This document shows positions 9,706 to 21,102 of a DNA stretch of 64,000 nucleotides, in pieces. The DNA comes from Candidatus Accumulibacter adjunctus (GTDB lineage Bacteria; Pseudomonadota; Gammaproteobacteria; Burkholderiales; Rhodocyclaceae). Position numbers and translations under genes: made by a program. The first letter of the stretch is position 1. The number at the start of each line of letters is the position of its first letter. The notes beneath the pieces were generated by a model. The model had not been told where the DNA came from. It saw nothing but the letters and a program-made list of their open reading frames with translations, and searched no databases. The stretch spans positions 50,186-114,185 of the forward strand of contig JFAX01000005.1 in assembly GCA_000585015.1 (NCBI GenBank). Reading direction: 5' to 3'.

Positions 9706-10968
9706 ATGCCGTTGTACACCCTGGGCATCAATCACCATTCGGCGCCACTTTCGATTCGTGAGCAGGTGGCTTTCCACGCCGAAAGGGTACAGCTGGCGCT
9801 TGCCGACCTGACGCGTCGCAACTCGGTTCATGAAGCGGCAATTCTGTCGACCTGCAACCGCACGGAGGTTTACCTGGCGACCGATGCGCCGGACGCGGCT
9901 TGCCAATGGCTGGCCGAGTATCACCGGTTGGAGCGGCGACAGATCGAGCCCTATCTGTATACCTACCCGGAGCGTGCCGCCGTGCGGCATGTTTTCCGGG
10001 TGGCCAGCGGACTTGATTCGATGGTCCTTGGCGAGCCACAGATCCTGGGGCAGATGAAGGAGGCCGTGCGCGCTGCAGACGAGGCGGGGACGTTGGGAAC
10101 GACCCTGCACAAGCTGTTTCAGCAGTCCTTCGCGGTTGCCAAGGAGGTTCGCTCGACGACTGCCATCGGTTCCAACATCGTGTCCATGGCGGCGGCGGCG
10201 GTTCGACTGGCGTGCAGGATTTTCGAGCGGATTGCCGAGCAGCGCATCCTCTTCATCGGCGCCGGCGAGATGGTCGAGCTGTGTGCCCGCCATTTTGCCG
10301 CGCAGCAGCCGAGGCAGGTGGTGATCGCCAACCGCACGGTCGAGCGTGGGCTTGCTCTTGCCAATCGCTTTGGTGGCTCCGCCATCCGTCTCGAAGAACT
10401 CGGCGACCGCCTCCCGCAGTTCGATATCGTGATTTCCTGCACTGCCAGCCCGCTGCCGATCATTGGCCTCGGCATGGTCGAACGGGCGATCAGGGTGCGT
10501 CGTCATCGGCCGATGTTCATGGTTGATCTCGCGGTCCCACGCGACATCGAACCCGAGGTCGGCGACATGGACGATGTCTTCCTGTACACGGTCGATGACT
10601 TGGCGCAGGTGGTGGAGTCCGGCATGGAATCGCGGCAGGCGGCAGTGGTGGACGCGGAGGCGATCATCAGCGAGCGCGTCGAAGCGTTTCTGCGTTGGCT
10701 CGCGACGCGGGCGACCGTTCCGGTCATTCGTTCGCTACGGGATGCGGCCGAACGCGCTCGCAGGCACGAGGTCGAGCATGCGCTGAAACTGCTGTCCAAG
10801 GGCGAGGATCCGGCACAGGTCCTCGATCACTTGTCGCACAGGCTGACAAACAAGTTCCTGCATGCTCCGACACAGGCGCTGACGCAGGCCGGTGGCGACA
10901 ACCACGACCTGCATTCGCTCGTCGGCTTGCTCTTCCACCTGCACGTGGATCACCGCCCGGGCGATTGA
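9706..10968 (+). CDS. hemA: Glutamyl-tRNA reductase
   Basis: [49 protein letters not shown]; in-frame TTG upstream at 9685 is possible. Confidence 0.96.
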   Translation: MPLYTLGINHHSAPLSIREQVAFHAERVQLALADLTRRNSVHEAAILSTCNRTEVYLATDAPDAACQWLAEYHRLERRQIEPYLYTYPERAAVRHVFRVASGLDSMVLGEPQILGQMKEAVRAADEAGTLGTTLHKLFQQSFAVAKEVRSTTAIGSNIVSMAAAAVRLACRIFERIAEQRILFIGAGEMVELCARHFAAQQPRQVVIANRTVERGLALANRFGGSAIRLEELGDRLPQFDIVISCTASPLPIIGLGMVERAIRVRRHRPMFMVDLAVPRDIEPEVGDMDDVFLYTVDDLAQVVESGMESRQAAVVDAEAIISERVEAFLRWLATRATVPVIRSLRDAAERARRHEVEHALKLLSKGEDPAQVLDHLSHRLTNKFLHAPTQALTQAGGDNHDLHSLVGLLFHLHVDHRPGD

Positions 10969-11040
10969 CCGGCCGCGCCGAAGCCACGCTCCTGCTGAAA
11001 CTCGATCCCGTATTCCTCACCTGCCGGAACCGACCTTCTG

Positions 11041-12123
11041 ATGAACGAAAGCATTCGTGAAAAACTGGAGCACCTTGCCGGGCGCCTCGACGAGCTGGAC
11101 CGCATGCTGGCGCACGGTGAAGTGACCCGGGACATCGATGAGTATCGCAAACTGTCGCGCGAGCACGCTGAACTCGGTCCGCTGGTCCTGCTGTACCACG
11201 ACTGGCGGCGAGCCCAGGCGGACTTGGCGGGCGGCATCGAGATGCTGGCTGATCCCGAGATGCGGGAGCTGGCCGAGGCCGAGGTATCCGCCATTCGCGG
11301 ACGCCTGCCGGCAATTGAAGATGAGCTGCAGAAGCTGCTGCTGCCGCGCGACGCCAATGACGAGCGCAACGTCTTTCTCGAGATACGCGCCGGAACGGGT
11401 GGCGATGAGTCCGCACTTTTTGCCGGCAACCTGTTTCGCATGTATGCGCGCTACGCAGAACGTCGGCGCTGGCAGATCGAGGTGATCTCGGCGAGTGTTT
11501 CCGACCTCGGTGGCTATCGCGAAGTCATTGCCCGCATCGTTGGCGGTGGCGTCTACTCGCGCCTGAAGTTCGAGTCGGGAGGGCACCGAGTGCAGCGTGT
11601 TCCGGAGACCGAAGCACAGGGCCGCATCCATACCTCGGCCTGTACCGTGGCGGTCATGCCGGAGGCGGAAGCGCTGGAGGAGGTGCTGATCAACCCGGCG
11701 GACATCCGTGTCGACACCTATCGTGCATCCGGCGCGGGGGGGCAGCACATCAACAAGACCGACTCGGCGGTGCGCATCACCCACCTGCCGACGGGGATCG
11801 TCGTCGAGTGCCAGGATGACCGCTCGCAACACAAGAACAAGGCGCAGGCGATGTCCGTCCTGGTGGCTCGAATCAAGGATCTGCAGGAGCGCGAGCAGCA
11901 CGCCAACATCGCTTCCACGCGCAGGAACCTCATCGGCAGCGGTGATCGTTCGGAGCGGATTCGCACCTACAACTTCCCACAGGGGCGCGTGACCGACCAC
12001 CGGATCAACCTGACGCTGTACAAGATCGACGCCATCATGGATGGTGAGCTTGACGAACTCATCACGGCACTCACTGCCGAGCATCAGGCTGATCAGCTGG
12101 CCATGCTCGCCGACGCCGGGTGA
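11041..12123 (+). CDS. prfA: Peptide chain release factor 1
   Basis: [37 protein letters not shown] (GGQ motif). Confidence 0.97.
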   Translation: MNESIREKLEHLAGRLDELDRMLAHGEVTRDIDEYRKLSREHAELGPLVLLYHDWRRAQADLAGGIEMLADPEMRELAEAEVSAIRGRLPAIEDELQKLLLPRDANDERNVFLEIRAGTGGDESALFAGNLFRMYARYAERRRWQIEVISASVSDLGGYREVIARIVGGGVYSRLKFESGGHRVQRVPETEAQGRIHTSACTVAVMPEAEALEEVLINPADIRVDTYRASGAGGQHINKTDSAVRITHLPTGIVVECQDDRSQHKNKAQAMSVLVARIKDLQEREQHANIASTRRNLIGSGDRSERIRTYNFPQGRVTDHRINLTLYKIDAIMDGELDELITALTAEHQADQLAMLADAG

Positions 12124-12142
12124 TGCGTGTGGCAGCGGCCTG

Positions 12143-13027
12143 GTGACGACCATCGGCGAAGCCTGGCGGCTGGCGAGGCAGAGGATCGATCGCCTCGATG
12201 CCCGCCTTCTGGTTGAGCACGTGGCCAGTTGCAGCCACGCCGATCTTCTCGCCCATCCGGGCAGGCCGCTGTCAGCGCTGCAGGTGCGGCAACTCGAAGC
12301 GCTCGTGCAGCGACGTACGAGCGGTGAGCCGCTGGCTCATCTGGTCGGGTCAGTGGGCTTCTACGGTCGCGAGTTCAGCGTCAGCGCCGACGTGCTGGTA
12401 CCGCGTCCGGAAACGGAACTGCTGGTGGAACTGGCACTCGAAAGACTGCGAGCGTTGCAGGAACCCGCTGTCGCCGATCTCGGCACGGGTTCCGGCGTGT
12501 TGGCGGTCAGCTTGAAGTGCCATTGTCCGCAAGCCAGGGTGGTGGCAGTCGATCTGTCAGCAGCGGCACTGGTCGTGGCGCGAATGAACGCGGCCCGGCA
12601 CGGGGTGAGCATACGCTTTATCGAGGGCGATTGGTATGGACCTCTCGGCGGTGAGCGCTTCGATCTGATTGTCGCCAACCCGCCCTACGTCGCCATGTCC
12701 GACCCGCATCTGGCGAGCGGTGGCCTGCCTTTCGAACCGCGGATGGCTTTGACCGATGGTGTCGCGGGTGGCGACGGACTGGAGTGCACGCGGGTGATCA
12801 TTGGCGGTGCGGCGATGCACCTGCTGCCGGGAGGCTGGCTGCTGGTCGAGCATGGGCATGATCAGGGCGAGGCAGTTCGCCAGTTGTTGCAGGAGGCCGG
12901 TCTGACCGGCATCGCGACCTGGCCCGACCTGGCAGGGATCGAGCGGGTCAGCGCTGCCCGGTTGCCGGGCAGCCGAGACAGAGAGTCGCAGCAGGACGGT
13001 TTCTTTTTTCAAACACACGAGCTATGA
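12143..13027 (+). CDS. prmC: Peptide chain release factor N5-glutamine methyltransferase
   Basis: VPRPETELLVE, DLGTGSGVLAVSL, ANPPYV motifs; GTG start at 12143 inferred; follows prfA. Confidence 0.92.
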   Translation: MTTIGEAWRLARQRIDRLDARLLVEHVASCSHADLLAHPGRPLSALQVRQLEALVQRRTSGEPLAHLVGSVGFYGREFSVSADVLVPRPETELLVELALERLRALQEPAVADLGTGSGVLAVSLKCHCPQARVVAVDLSAAALVVARMNAARHGVSIRFIEGDWYGPLGGERFDLIVANPPYVAMSDPHLASGGLPFEPRMALTDGVAGGDGLECTRVIIGGAAMHLLPGGWLLVEHGHDQGEAVRQLLQEAGLTGIATWPDLAGIERVSAARLPGSRDRESQQDGFFFQTHEL

Positions 13028-13036
13028 GGTCTCAAG

Positions 13037-13360
13037 ATGGATGTGCAGCAGCTGATCAAGGAGCAGGTGACGAGCAACCCGGTGGTCCTTTACATGAAAG
13101 GGACGCCACAGTTTCCGCAGTGCGGCTTCTCGGCCGTTTCGGTCCAGATTCTCAAGGCCTGTGGTCTGTCTGACTTCTTCAGTGTCAATGTCCTCGAAGC
13201 CCCGGAGATTCGCAGCGGTATCAAGGAGTTTGCAAATTGGCCGACGATTCCGCAGCTGTATGTCGGTGGCGAGTTCATCGGCGGTTGCGATATCATGCGC
13301 GAGATGTACGAGGAGGGCGAGCTGCAGAAGCTCCTGCAGGATCAGGCTGGCGTCTGCTGA
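13037..13360 (+). CDS. grxD: Monothiol glutaredoxin Grx4 family
   Basis: VVLYMKGTPQFPQCGFS (CGFS active site), TIPQLYVGGEFIGGCDI. Confidence 0.95.
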   Translation: MDVQQLIKEQVTSNPVVLYMKGTPQFPQCGFSAVSVQILKACGLSDFFSVNVLEAPEIRSGIKEFANWPTIPQLYVGGEFIGGCDIMREMYEEGELQKLLQDQAGVC

Positions 13361-13491
13361 AGGCGCGTACCGCTGGCCGTGGCCATGCCGTCGGGCAGGC
13401 CTCGCCGACCCTCGCCTGGGTTCGGACTCTTGTCTCCGCCATCGCTTGGCGCGACCATCAGCCGTTCGCAGACCATTCAAAGGGAGGCCAC

Positions 13492-14025
13492 ATGAGTAGG
13501 GGATCCTCAATCGGACGGTTCGCGCCGGCCCTGTTTCTCGCGATCCTCCTGTCGGCGTGTGCCGGTTACAGTGGCTACGGCCTGAAGCCCGGCGTGGCGA
13601 CCGGGGCAGACGTCATCGCGACGATGGGCACGCCGGCGATGCGTTGGCGGGACGCCGATGGCAGCGAGCAGCTGGCCTATCCTCGCGGCCCATCCGGTCC
13701 GCAGACGTTCATGGTCTTCATCGCCCCCGACGGCAGGCTGCGGCGGATCGAGCAGGTACTGGACATGGAGCATTTTGCGCGCATCGAGCCGGGCAAGAGC
13801 GACCGGGAATCCGTCCTGCGTCTGCTCGGTCCGCCGGTGCCGCAATGGACCGAGTATTTCAGAGCGCGCAACGAACTCGTCTGGGAGTGGCAGTTCTGCG
13901 ATTCGTGGAACCAACTCGCGCGCTTTGACGTCCTCTTCGACGCAAGTACCGGGATCGTCCGCACGAGTTACCAACGCCAGGCATTGATGGGCTGGAATGG
14001 CGTCGCACCTTTCTGCGGCCACTGA
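13492..14025 (+). CDS. Small outer-membrane-type lipoprotein (SmpA/OmlA-like fold suspected)
   Basis: Lipobox LLSAC; two repeats resembling 'G.s...V...LG.P'. Confidence 0.6.
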   Translation: MSRGSSIGRFAPALFLAILLSACAGYSGYGLKPGVATGADVIATMGTPAMRWRDADGSEQLAYPRGPSGPQTFMVFIAPDGRLRRIEQVLDMEHFARIEPGKSDRESVLRLLGPPVPQWTEYFRARNELVWEWQFCDSWNQLARFDVLFDASTGIVRTSYQRQALMGWNGVAPFCGH

Positions 14026-14078
14026 GCAGCGGATTCGGCGCCGCCGTCCCACGGCTCACTGCTCATCGCCAGCCGGCG

Positions 14079-15365
14079 TCAGAACGAGACGAGGCGGACA
14101 TTGGCCGAGGTCAGCCGATCGCTGAGGACGGCGAGGAAGGCTTGGTAGAAGTGCATGCGGCAGGTCGCCGACGATTCCTGCAGGGCTGTCGCGGCGATCA
14201 TCACCAGCTTGGCATCGGTCAGCGCGACGACGTCGGCGCCGCGCAGCGCGGTTGCCTTGCCGATCACCGCCATTTCACCGAAACACTCGCCACTGGTCAG
14301 CAGATCGAGCAGCATGCCGTTCTTGAGCACCTTCAGTTCGCCTTCGGCGAGGAAGTAAAAGCACTCCCCTGCCTCGCCGTCGGCAATGATGACGGTGTCG
14401 GGGGCAACCCGGCTCCATTTCGAGAAGCGGACGACTTCCCAGATCTCGGCTTCGGAGAACTCGGCAAAGAAGCCGAACGACCGGAGCTTCTCGAACTTCT
14501 CGAAATCGGCCATGCGCTCCGCTGGCACGCTTGGTCTCCTGCCGCGGAAGGCGAGAGTCAGGTCGTGTCCGAACTCGGTCCAGCTGCTGTACCGTGCATC
14601 CAGCTGCTTGTTCATCGCACGCGCGACAATCGCATCGAGAGCTGCGGGGATCTCGTTGCGCAGCGACGACGGGCGGCGCGGCTCGGCGTTGATGATCTGG
14701 TATACCAGGTCGTAGCTGTTGCGTGCCTGAAAAGGCAACTGCCCGGTCAGCAACTGGTACATGACGACGCCGAGCGAGTAGATGTCGGTCTGGTGATCCA
14801 GCGCTCGGTCCTTCACCTGTTCGGGCGACATGTAGGCGGGCGAACCGATGCCGAGTACCAGCGTCCGCTCTGGAGAACCGATGATCGCGGCGCCAAAATC
14901 GGAGACCTTGATGTCACCCTGATTGCGGTCGGTACTGGCAAAGAGGATGTTCGCCGGCTTGATGTCGCGATGGGTGATGCCCATCCGAAAGGCGAAGTCG
15001 AGCGCCCGAGTGCACTTGAAGATGATTTCGACGACACGCTCGACGGGCAGCAACTGGTCGCGGGAGCAGACGCTTTCGAGTGTGCCGCCCGGGACATACT
15101 CCATGACGATGTAGCAGAGCTGGTCATCGACCACAGCATCATAGGTCTGCACGATGTGCGGGTGCGACATCTTGCCGATCAGCGCGGCCTCGTTGAGGAA
15201 GAGGTGAGTGTATAGCTTGCCTCTCCGGGGATCCTTGAGTATGCCCGGGAAAGCAATCTTGATTGCCACCTCGCGTCGCGAGAACGGGTCGCTTCCCAGA
15301 TAGACGGTGGACGTCGCCCCGCGGCCGATCTCGCGTACCAGTTCGTACTTTCCGACCTTGTCCAT
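14079..15365 (-). CDS. Serine/threonine protein kinase with C-terminal cyclic-nucleotide-binding domain
   Basis: Kinase motifs IGRGATSTVYLG, VAIKIAF, HRDIKPANIL, DFGAAI, SPEQ; C-terminal cNMP fold IIADGEAGECFYFLAEGELKVLKNG...LTSGECFGEMAVIG. Confidence 0.9.
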   Translation of the reverse strand: MDKVGKYELVREIGRGATSTVYLGSDPFSRREVAIKIAFPGILKDPRRGKLYTHLFLNEAALIGKMSHPHIVQTYDAVVDDQLCYIVMEYVPGGTLESVCSRDQLLPVERVVEIIFKCTRALDFAFRMGITHRDIKPANILFASTDRNQGDIKVSDFGAAIIGSPERTLVLGIGSPAYMSPEQVKDRALDHQTDIYSLGVVMYQLLTGQLPFQARNSYDLVYQIINAEPRRPSSLRNEIPAALDAIVARAMNKQLDARYSSWTEFGHDLTLAFRGRRPSVPAERMADFEKFEKLRSFGFFAEFSEAEIWEVVRFSKWSRVAPDTVIIADGEAGECFYFLAEGELKVLKNGMLLDLLTSGECFGEMAVIGKATALRGADVVALTDAKLVMIAATALQESSATCRMHFYQAFLAVLSDRLTSANVRLVSF

Positions 15366-15380
15366 CCCGGCGACGGGCGC

Positions 15381-16775
15381 CTAGGTTGGCGAACGGGCGC
15401 GGGCGATCGCAGCCCTGACTTGCCGTGGCGCCGTGGCGCCGTGGTGATCGCGCGCCGCCAGCGAGCCCTCGACCGTCAGCACGGCGAAGACGTCGTCGTC
15501 GATCAGTGGCGAGAACTGGCGCAGTTCGGCGAGCGACAGTTGCGCCAGGTCCGTACCCCGCTCCTCGGCGCGGCGAACCGCCTGTCCCACGGCTTCATGG
15601 GCATCACGAAACGGCAGGCCCTTGCGGGTCAGGTAGTCGGCAAGGTCGGTGGCCGTCGCAAAACCCTGGCGCAGTGCGCTGCGCATGCTCTCCGCATTGG
15701 CGGTGATCCCGGGGATCATCTCGATGAAGATGCGCAAGGTGTCGGTGACGGTGTCGATGGCGTCGAAAAGTGGCTCCTTGTCTTCCTGGTTGTCCTTGTT
15801 GTAGGCCAGTGGCTGGCCCTTCATCAGGGTCAGCAGGCCGACAAGGTGGCCGAAGACGCGGCCCGTCTTGCCGCGTGCCAGCTCGGGCACGTCCGGGTTC
15901 CGTTTCTGCGGCATGATCGAGCTGCCGGTGCAGAAGCGGTCAGCCAGGGTGATGAAGCCGAAACGTGGGTTCATCCACAGCACCAGTTCTTCCGAGAGCC
16001 GCGACAGATGCATCATCAGCAGGGCGCTGGCGGCGCAGAATTCGATCGCGAAATCGCGGTCCGAGACGGCATCCAGTGAATTGCCGCAGACAGCGTCGAA
16101 GCCCAGCAGCTCGGCGACGTATTGCCGGTCGATCGGATAGGTGGTGCCAGCGAGCGCGGCCGCACCGAGGGGCAAACGGTTGGTGCGCCGCCGACAATCG
16201 GCGAAGCGCTCGGCGTCCCGTCGCGCCATCTCGACATAGGCGAGCAGGTGGTGTCCGAGGGTCACCGGCTGCGCGACCTGCAGGTGGGTGAAGCCAGGTA
16301 GTGGGGTTGCCGCTTCCCGCTCCGCCAAGTCCAGGAGGCGGCTCTGGAATTCTCCAAGCAGGGCGTCGACGCCGTCGATCGCGTCGCGCAGGAAGAGACG
16401 AATGTCGGTCGCCACCTGATCATTGCGCGAGCGACCGGTGTGCAGCCGCTTGCCGGCGTCGCCGATCAGCGTCGTCAACCGCTTCTCTATGTTCAGGTGC
16501 ACGTCTTCCAGGTCGACCGACCAGACGAAGACACCGCTGGCAATCTCGTCTGCCACCTGCTTCATCCCCCGCTCGATGTCGGCAAGGTCGGCTGCACTGA
16601 TGATTCCCTGCCGCGCCAGCATCGTTGCGTGTGCCAGCGAGGCCCGGATGTCCTGGCGCCACATCCGTTGGTCGAAGCAGACCGAAGCGGTGTAGCGTTT
16701 GACGAGTTCAGAAGTGGGTTCGGAGAAGCGGCCGGCCCAGGTGTACTGGGAAGGGTCCGATTGGCTCATGGGCAA
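15381..16775 (-). CDS. argH: Argininosuccinate lyase
   Basis: [50 protein letters not shown]. Confidence 0.97.
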   Translation of the reverse strand: MPMSQSDPSQYTWAGRFSEPTSELVKRYTASVCFDQRMWRQDIRASLAHATMLARQGIISAADLADIERGMKQVADEIASGVFVWSVDLEDVHLNIEKRLTTLIGDAGKRLHTGRSRNDQVATDIRLFLRDAIDGVDALLGEFQSRLLDLAEREAATPLPGFTHLQVAQPVTLGHHLLAYVEMARRDAERFADCRRRTNRLPLGAAALAGTTYPIDRQYVAELLGFDAVCGNSLDAVSDRDFAIEFCAASALLMMHLSRLSEELVLWMNPRFGFITLADRFCTGSSIMPQKRNPDVPELARGKTGRVFGHLVGLLTLMKGQPLAYNKDNQEDKEPLFDAIDTVTDTLRIFIEMIPGITANAESMRSALRQGFATATDLADYLTRKGLPFRDAHEAVGQAVRRAEERGTDLAQLSLAELRQFSPLIDDDVFAVLTVEGSLAARDHHGATAPRQVRAAIARARSPT

Positions 16776-16830
16776 CAGGTTCCTGGGCTAAAATCATTCG
16801 TAGAACCTTGAACAGGCGCCACTGCAACTG

Positions 16831-17868
16831 ATGGCAAGTATAAAGCAAAACGCCCAGAGCCGGCCGCTGCCCGATTTCCGCAATGCTGGAGTCGTTTTGC
16901 GCATCCTGCTTGGGGTCAATCTGCTGGCCTTGCTCGCCGCCCTGGTACGCAGCGACGGGCTGCTTGCCTGCCTGCAGGACTACGTCACCATGGCCGCTTG
17001 GCTGCAGCCCCTGCTGCTTTTCAACCTCGCCGCCCTGGCACTGCTCGGTGGCCGGCTGCAGGGCCTCGCGCCATGGAGCGCCCGCGTGTTGGTCGTCGTG
17101 CTGGCTGCGACGTCGGCGGCCATGCTCTCGCTGCTGTGGGCTTTTCTCACCTTCGATGAATGGAGTTGGCAGGGGCTGGTGCGGGCCGCTCTGCTCGCCG
17201 CGACGGCGGCGGCCTGCATGCTCTCCTACTTGACATTGCGCGCCAGCGCCTTGTCGCCAGCCCTGATCGAGGCCCGCCTGCAATCGCTGACTGCTCGCAT
17301 CCGCCCGCATTTCCTGTTCAACAGCCTCACTGCGGTGATCTCGTTGATCCGCCTCGATCCGCGCCGTGCGGAAACCGCGCTCGAAGAACTTGCCGATCTG
17401 TTCCGTGCGCTTCTGCGGGACCCGCGCCAGCTGGTGCCGATCGGCGATGAACTGGCCTTGTGCCGGCAGTATCTGGATCTGGAGAAGTTGCGACTGGGCG
17501 AGCGCCTGCAGGTCGAGTGGAGCAGCGATGATCTGCCTGCCGACCTCCTGGTGCCGCCGCTGCTGCTGCAACCGTTGCTCGAGAACGCCGTCTATCATGG
17601 CATCGAGCCAGTTGCCGATGGCGGCACGATCCGCGTCGCCCTGCTGCGGCGTGCCGACGAACTACACATCGACCTGGCCAACCCGACGAGCGTGTCGCAT
17701 GGCGAGCATGCACGCGGCAACCACATGGCTCTCGACAACATCGAGGAGCGGCTGGCACTGTACTACGATCTCGAGGCCCGGCTCGACACAGGCGAGGTGC
17801 GGCTTGCCGACGGAAGCCGCGAGTATCGCGTACACATCGTCCTGCCCTGCGGCGGCCGCTGGCGGTGA
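16831..17868 (+). CDS. AlgZ/LytS-type sensor histidine kinase (His_kinase family)
   Basis: IRPHFLFNSLTAVISLIR, LLLQPLLENAVYHGIEP; adjacent LytTR response regulator. Confidence 0.87.
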   Translation: MASIKQNAQSRPLPDFRNAGVVLRILLGVNLLALLAALVRSDGLLACLQDYVTMAAWLQPLLLFNLAALALLGGRLQGLAPWSARVLVVVLAATSAAMLSLLWAFLTFDEWSWQGLVRAALLAATAAACMLSYLTLRASALSPALIEARLQSLTARIRPHFLFNSLTAVISLIRLDPRRAETALEELADLFRALLRDPRQLVPIGDELALCRQYLDLEKLRLGERLQVEWSSDDLPADLLVPPLLLQPLLENAVYHGIEPVADGGTIRVALLRRADELHIDLANPTSVSHGEHARGNHMALDNIEERLALYYDLEARLDTGEVRLADGSREYRVHIVLPCGGRWR

Positions 17869-18641
17869 GTGCCGTCGTCGCCCCGATCGCGGTACTGATC
17901 GTCGACGACGAAGCGCCGGCGCGGGCGCGCTTGCGCGACGTACTTGCCGATATCGCGACCGAACTGCCGAACGAGGTGGTCGCCGAGGCCGAGAACGGTG
18001 TCGTCGCACTCGGCGTGATCGCTGCACACAAGGTGGATGTCGCGCTGGTCGATATCCGCATGCCGACGATGGACGGAGTTGAATTCGCTCGCCACCTGTC
18101 ACAGCTGGAGGAGCCGCCAGCCGTGATCTTCGTCACCGCTTACGATGCCTACGCGGTGCAGGCCTTCGAGCTCAGTGCCCTTGACTATCTCCTCAAGCCA
18201 GTACGGTCCACACGCCTGCTCGCCGCATTGCGCAAACTGCCGCAGCGACCTCCGCTGAGCAACGCGCAGCTGGCACGGCTGCCGCAGGCGGCGCGCAGCC
18301 ATCTTGCCTGTCATGAACGTGGTCGCCTGTTGCTGATCCCAGTCGCGGCGATCATCTACCTGAAGGCCGACCTCAAGTACGTGACGGTCCGTACCCGTGA
18401 GCGCGAGTTCCTGGTAGACGAGTCGCTGACCCATCTCGAGGAGGAATACCGCGATCAGTTCGTCCGGCTGCACCGCAGCGTGCTGGTCGCCCGCGACGCG
18501 ATCATCGGTTTCGCGCGCAGTGGCGCCGATGATGCCGACGCGCAATGGCAGGCGATGCTGCGCGACGTTGCGGAGCGACTGCCGGTCAGTCGCCGACAGT
18601 GGCCGTTGGTCAAGTCGCTGGTCCGCCGCAGCGGCGTCTGA
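17865..18641 (+). CDS. AlgR/LytR-type response regulator (REC-LytTR)
   Basis: VLIVDDEAPARARLRDVL, LVDIRMPTMDG, FVTAYDAYAVQAFE; LytTR KADLKYVTVRTREREFLVDESL; overlaps kinase gene by 4 nt. Confidence 0.9.
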   Translation: MSAVVAPIAVLIVDDEAPARARLRDVLADIATELPNEVVAEAENGVVALGVIAAHKVDVALVDIRMPTMDGVEFARHLSQLEEPPAVIFVTAYDAYAVQAFELSALDYLLKPVRSTRLLAALRKLPQRPPLSNAQLARLPQAARSHLACHERGRLLLIPVAAIIYLKADLKYVTVRTREREFLVDESLTHLEEEYRDQFVRLHRSVLVARDAIIGFARSGADDADAQWQAMLRDVAERLPVSRRQWPLVKSLVRRSGV

Positions 18642-18733
18642 CGGGACAGTTCGGGGCTGGCGCTTCTTGACGATGATCAAGGCAAAGGCGAGGGGGCTTC
18701 CTATAATCTCGCTTTCCTTCCGACGAGAATTCA

Positions 18734-19408
18734 ATGTTCCACTTCGGACTCTGGCCAAGACTTCTCGGCTGTGTGCTGGCGGGATGTGTCGCCCTGCCGG
18801 CTGCCGCGCTGGACCTCGAGCGGGCCCAGGAGATCTACGGGCCCTGTGCGGCCTGCCATGGCGAATTCGGCGCCGGCGGCAAGAAGGGCGAGTATCCGCG
18901 CATTGCCGGGCAACTGCCGAAATACCTCGAGCAGCAGTTGAAGGCGTTCCAGAGCCAGCGGCGAGTCAATCTGCCGATGTATCCCTATACCAAGGAACGG
19001 GAGTTGCCGGACGAGGACATGAAGCTTGTCTCGGCCTACTTGGCCCAGATCGAACTGCCGACGAGGCCGCCCGTGTTCAAGGACAGCGATGGTGCGCTGA
19101 CGCGCCTGCTGGCGATGGAAAAAGTGATGATCGTTCCGCGCGCGGAAGGCAACATCGACCGGGGCAGGCTCGTCTATGACCAGCAGTGCGCCGTCTGTCA
19201 CGGCAAGAGTGGCAAGGGACGCGGCATGTTCCCGATGTTGGTCGGGCAGTACACCAGCTATTTGAAGAAGCAGATCGACGCCTACCTGAAGGCCGATCGT
19301 TCGCACGATGAAGACAGCGCCAGCGAGGGCGTGCTGTACCGCTTGCCGGCGCAGGACATTCAGGATGTCCTGGCTCACCTGACGGCGATCCAGGAGGTGC
19401 AACCCTGA
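18734..19408 (+). CDS. Di-heme cytochrome c (cytochrome c4-like)
   Basis: Signal peptide; two CxxCH motifs CAACHGEFG and CAVCHGKSG. Confidence 0.9.
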   Translation: MFHFGLWPRLLGCVLAGCVALPAAALDLERAQEIYGPCAACHGEFGAGGKKGEYPRIAGQLPKYLEQQLKAFQSQRRVNLPMYPYTKERELPDEDMKLVSAYLAQIELPTRPPVFKDSDGALTRLLAMEKVMIVPRAEGNIDRGRLVYDQQCAVCHGKSGKGRGMFPMLVGQYTSYLKKQIDAYLKADRSHDEDSASEGVLYRLPAQDIQDVLAHLTAIQEVQP

Positions 19409-19411
19409 GGC

Positions 19412-20101
19412 TCAGAGCCGCTGCCAGACCTGCCAGCGTTCGCGACCGGCGAAGACCGGTAGCGAGTCGCTCACCGCGCGGTCTTCGCGGCAGGCGAATG
19501 CCGGCGACAGCAGGGCGGCCAGTTGCTCCGGCAGAATCCCGAACGGCGGGCCCCGCAGTTCCGCCGTCAAGAAGAAGTAGCCGGCCAGCAGTCCGCCGGC
19601 GGGCAGCAACTCGGCCACCCGGCGTCCGTACTGCGGCCACAGGTGACGCGGCAGTGCACAGAGGAAGGCGCGTTCGTAGATGAGGTCGAAAGGCTGTGCC
19701 GGGACGAAGGAAAAGAAGTCGGCTGCAAGCAGCGCACCGCGCCAGGAGTCGCCGACGGTCTGGCGGGCCAGTTCGATGGCGGCGGTCGAAAAGTCCAGCG
19801 CCGTCACCTGCCAGCCCTGCCGATCGAGATAGGCCGCATCTAGGCCGCTGCCGCAGCCAGGAACGAGAACCCTTGGCGTCTGTCTCCCCGCCGTCGCGGC
19901 GGCAGGGTCGATCGCTGCTGTGCCGGTGGCGACAAAGCGCCGCAACTCGAGTGGCGCGGTGCCGGTTTCCCATGGCGTGACGCCGCTGCGGAAACGATGG
20001 TCCCAGAAGTCGGCGAGTTCTGGCTGCTGGCAGGCTGGCTTTTCGGACAAGTCTGTGCGCTCCTTGCTAGAATCACTGCCGTCGGCGTGACATCGGGGCA
20101 T
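19412..20101 (-). CDS. SAM-dependent methyltransferase, thiopurine S-methyltransferase-like
   Basis: [50 protein letters not shown]-terminal start uncertain (possible TTG at about 20050). Confidence 0.82.
   Translation of the reverse strand: MPRCHADGSDSSKERTDLSEKPACQQPELADFWDHRFRSGVTPWETGTAPLELRRFVATGTAAIDPAAATAGRQTPRVLVPGCGSGLDAAYLDRQGWQVTALDFSTAAIELARQTVGDSWRGALLAADFFSFVPAQPFDLIYERAFLCALPRHLWPQYGRRVAELLPAGGLLAGYFFLTAELRGPPFGILPEQLAALLSPAFACREDRAVSDSLPVFAGRERWQVWQRL
20065..20073 (+). promoter_or_regulatory. Possible extended -10 promoter (TGCTAGAAT) for hemC
   Basis: TGnTAGAAT in the divergent spacer upstream of hemC. Confidence 0.35.
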
Positions 20102-20160
20102 CGATGCCGACTTCGCCTGCCGGACGTCCGGCCAATGCTCCCTGCCGGAATCTTGCCGTG

Positions 20161-21102
20161 ATGAGTGCTCCCTCAGTCCCGCCGCGTATCGTCATCGCCT
20201 CACGTGAATCGCGCCTCGCGATGTGGCAGGCGGAACACGTTCGTGCCCGCCTCAGCGGATTATATCCAGAGACGACGGTCGACATCCTCGGCATGAGTAC
20301 TCGTGGTGACCAGATCCTTGATCGACCGCTGGCGGCGATCGGTGGCAAGGGCCTGTTCATCAAGGAACTCGAGGTCGCCATGCAGGATGGCAGCGCCGAT
20401 CTCGCCGTGCATTCGCTGAAGGACGTGCCGATGGAGATGCCTGAGGGCTTCGTGCTGGCGGCGATTTCCGCGCGCGAGAACCCCTGCGACGCCTTCGTCT
20501 CCAATCTCTTTTCCGTCATCGATGATCTGCCGGCGGGAGCAGTGGTCGGGACTTCGAGCCTGCGTCGGGCGGCCATCCTGCGCGCCTGCCATCCGCGACT
20601 GGTGATCCGGAGTTTGCGCGGCAACCTCGATACGCGTCTGCGCAAGCTCGATGCCGGCGACTACGATGCGATCATCCTGGCGGCTGCCGGCCTGATCCGC
20701 CTGGGTCTGCCGCAGCGGATCCGGTCGCTGCTGACACCCGAGCAGTCCCTGCCGGCTCCCGGGCAGGGAGTCCTGGGCATCGAGGTGTGCAGCTTGCGCA
20801 CCGACATCGCGGCGCTGGTCGCGCCGCTCGACGATCCCGTGACGGCGGACTGCGTGCGTGCCGAACGTGCCTTTTCGCGCGCGCTGGGCGGCAGTTGTCA
20901 GGTACCCCTGGCCGCCCATGCCTTGCCTGAGGGTGATGGCCTCTGGTTGCGGGGGTGGGTCGCGACGCCCGACGGCAGCGAGATGGTCCGTGGCGAACTG
21001 CGCGGCCATCTGAGCGATGCTGAGTCGATCGGTCGCTCGCTGGCGCAGATGCTGCGTCAGCAGGGGGCTGAGTCGATCCTGCAGCAGCTTGCCGCTGGCT
21101 GA
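20161..21102 (+). CDS. hemC: Hydroxymethylbilane synthase (porphobilinogen deaminase)
   Basis: [45 protein letters not shown] could start at 20104. Confidence 0.96.
   Translation: MSAPSVPPRIVIASRESRLAMWQAEHVRARLSGLYPETTVDILGMSTRGDQILDRPLAAIGGKGLFIKELEVAMQDGSADLAVHSLKDVPMEMPEGFVLAAISARENPCDAFVSNLFSVIDDLPAGAVVGTSSLRRAAILRACHPRLVIRSLRGNLDTRLRKLDAGDYDAIILAAAGLIRLGLPQRIRSLLTPEQSLPAPGQGVLGIEVCSLRTDIAALVAPLDDPVTADCVRAERAFSRALGGSCQVPLAAHALPEGDGLWLRGWVATPDGSEMVRGELRGHLSDAESIGRSLAQMLRQQGAESILQQLAAG

Noticed and set aside
8311-10506. 731-aa minus-strand ORF
   Set aside because: Antisense to the GGDEF-EAL gene and hemA; a GC-rich shadow ORF.
15419-15445. Tandem 8-bp repeat (GCCGTGGC x3)
   Set aside because: Lies inside the argH 3' coding region and encodes an ordinary HHGATAPRQ segment; too short to call a functional repeat.
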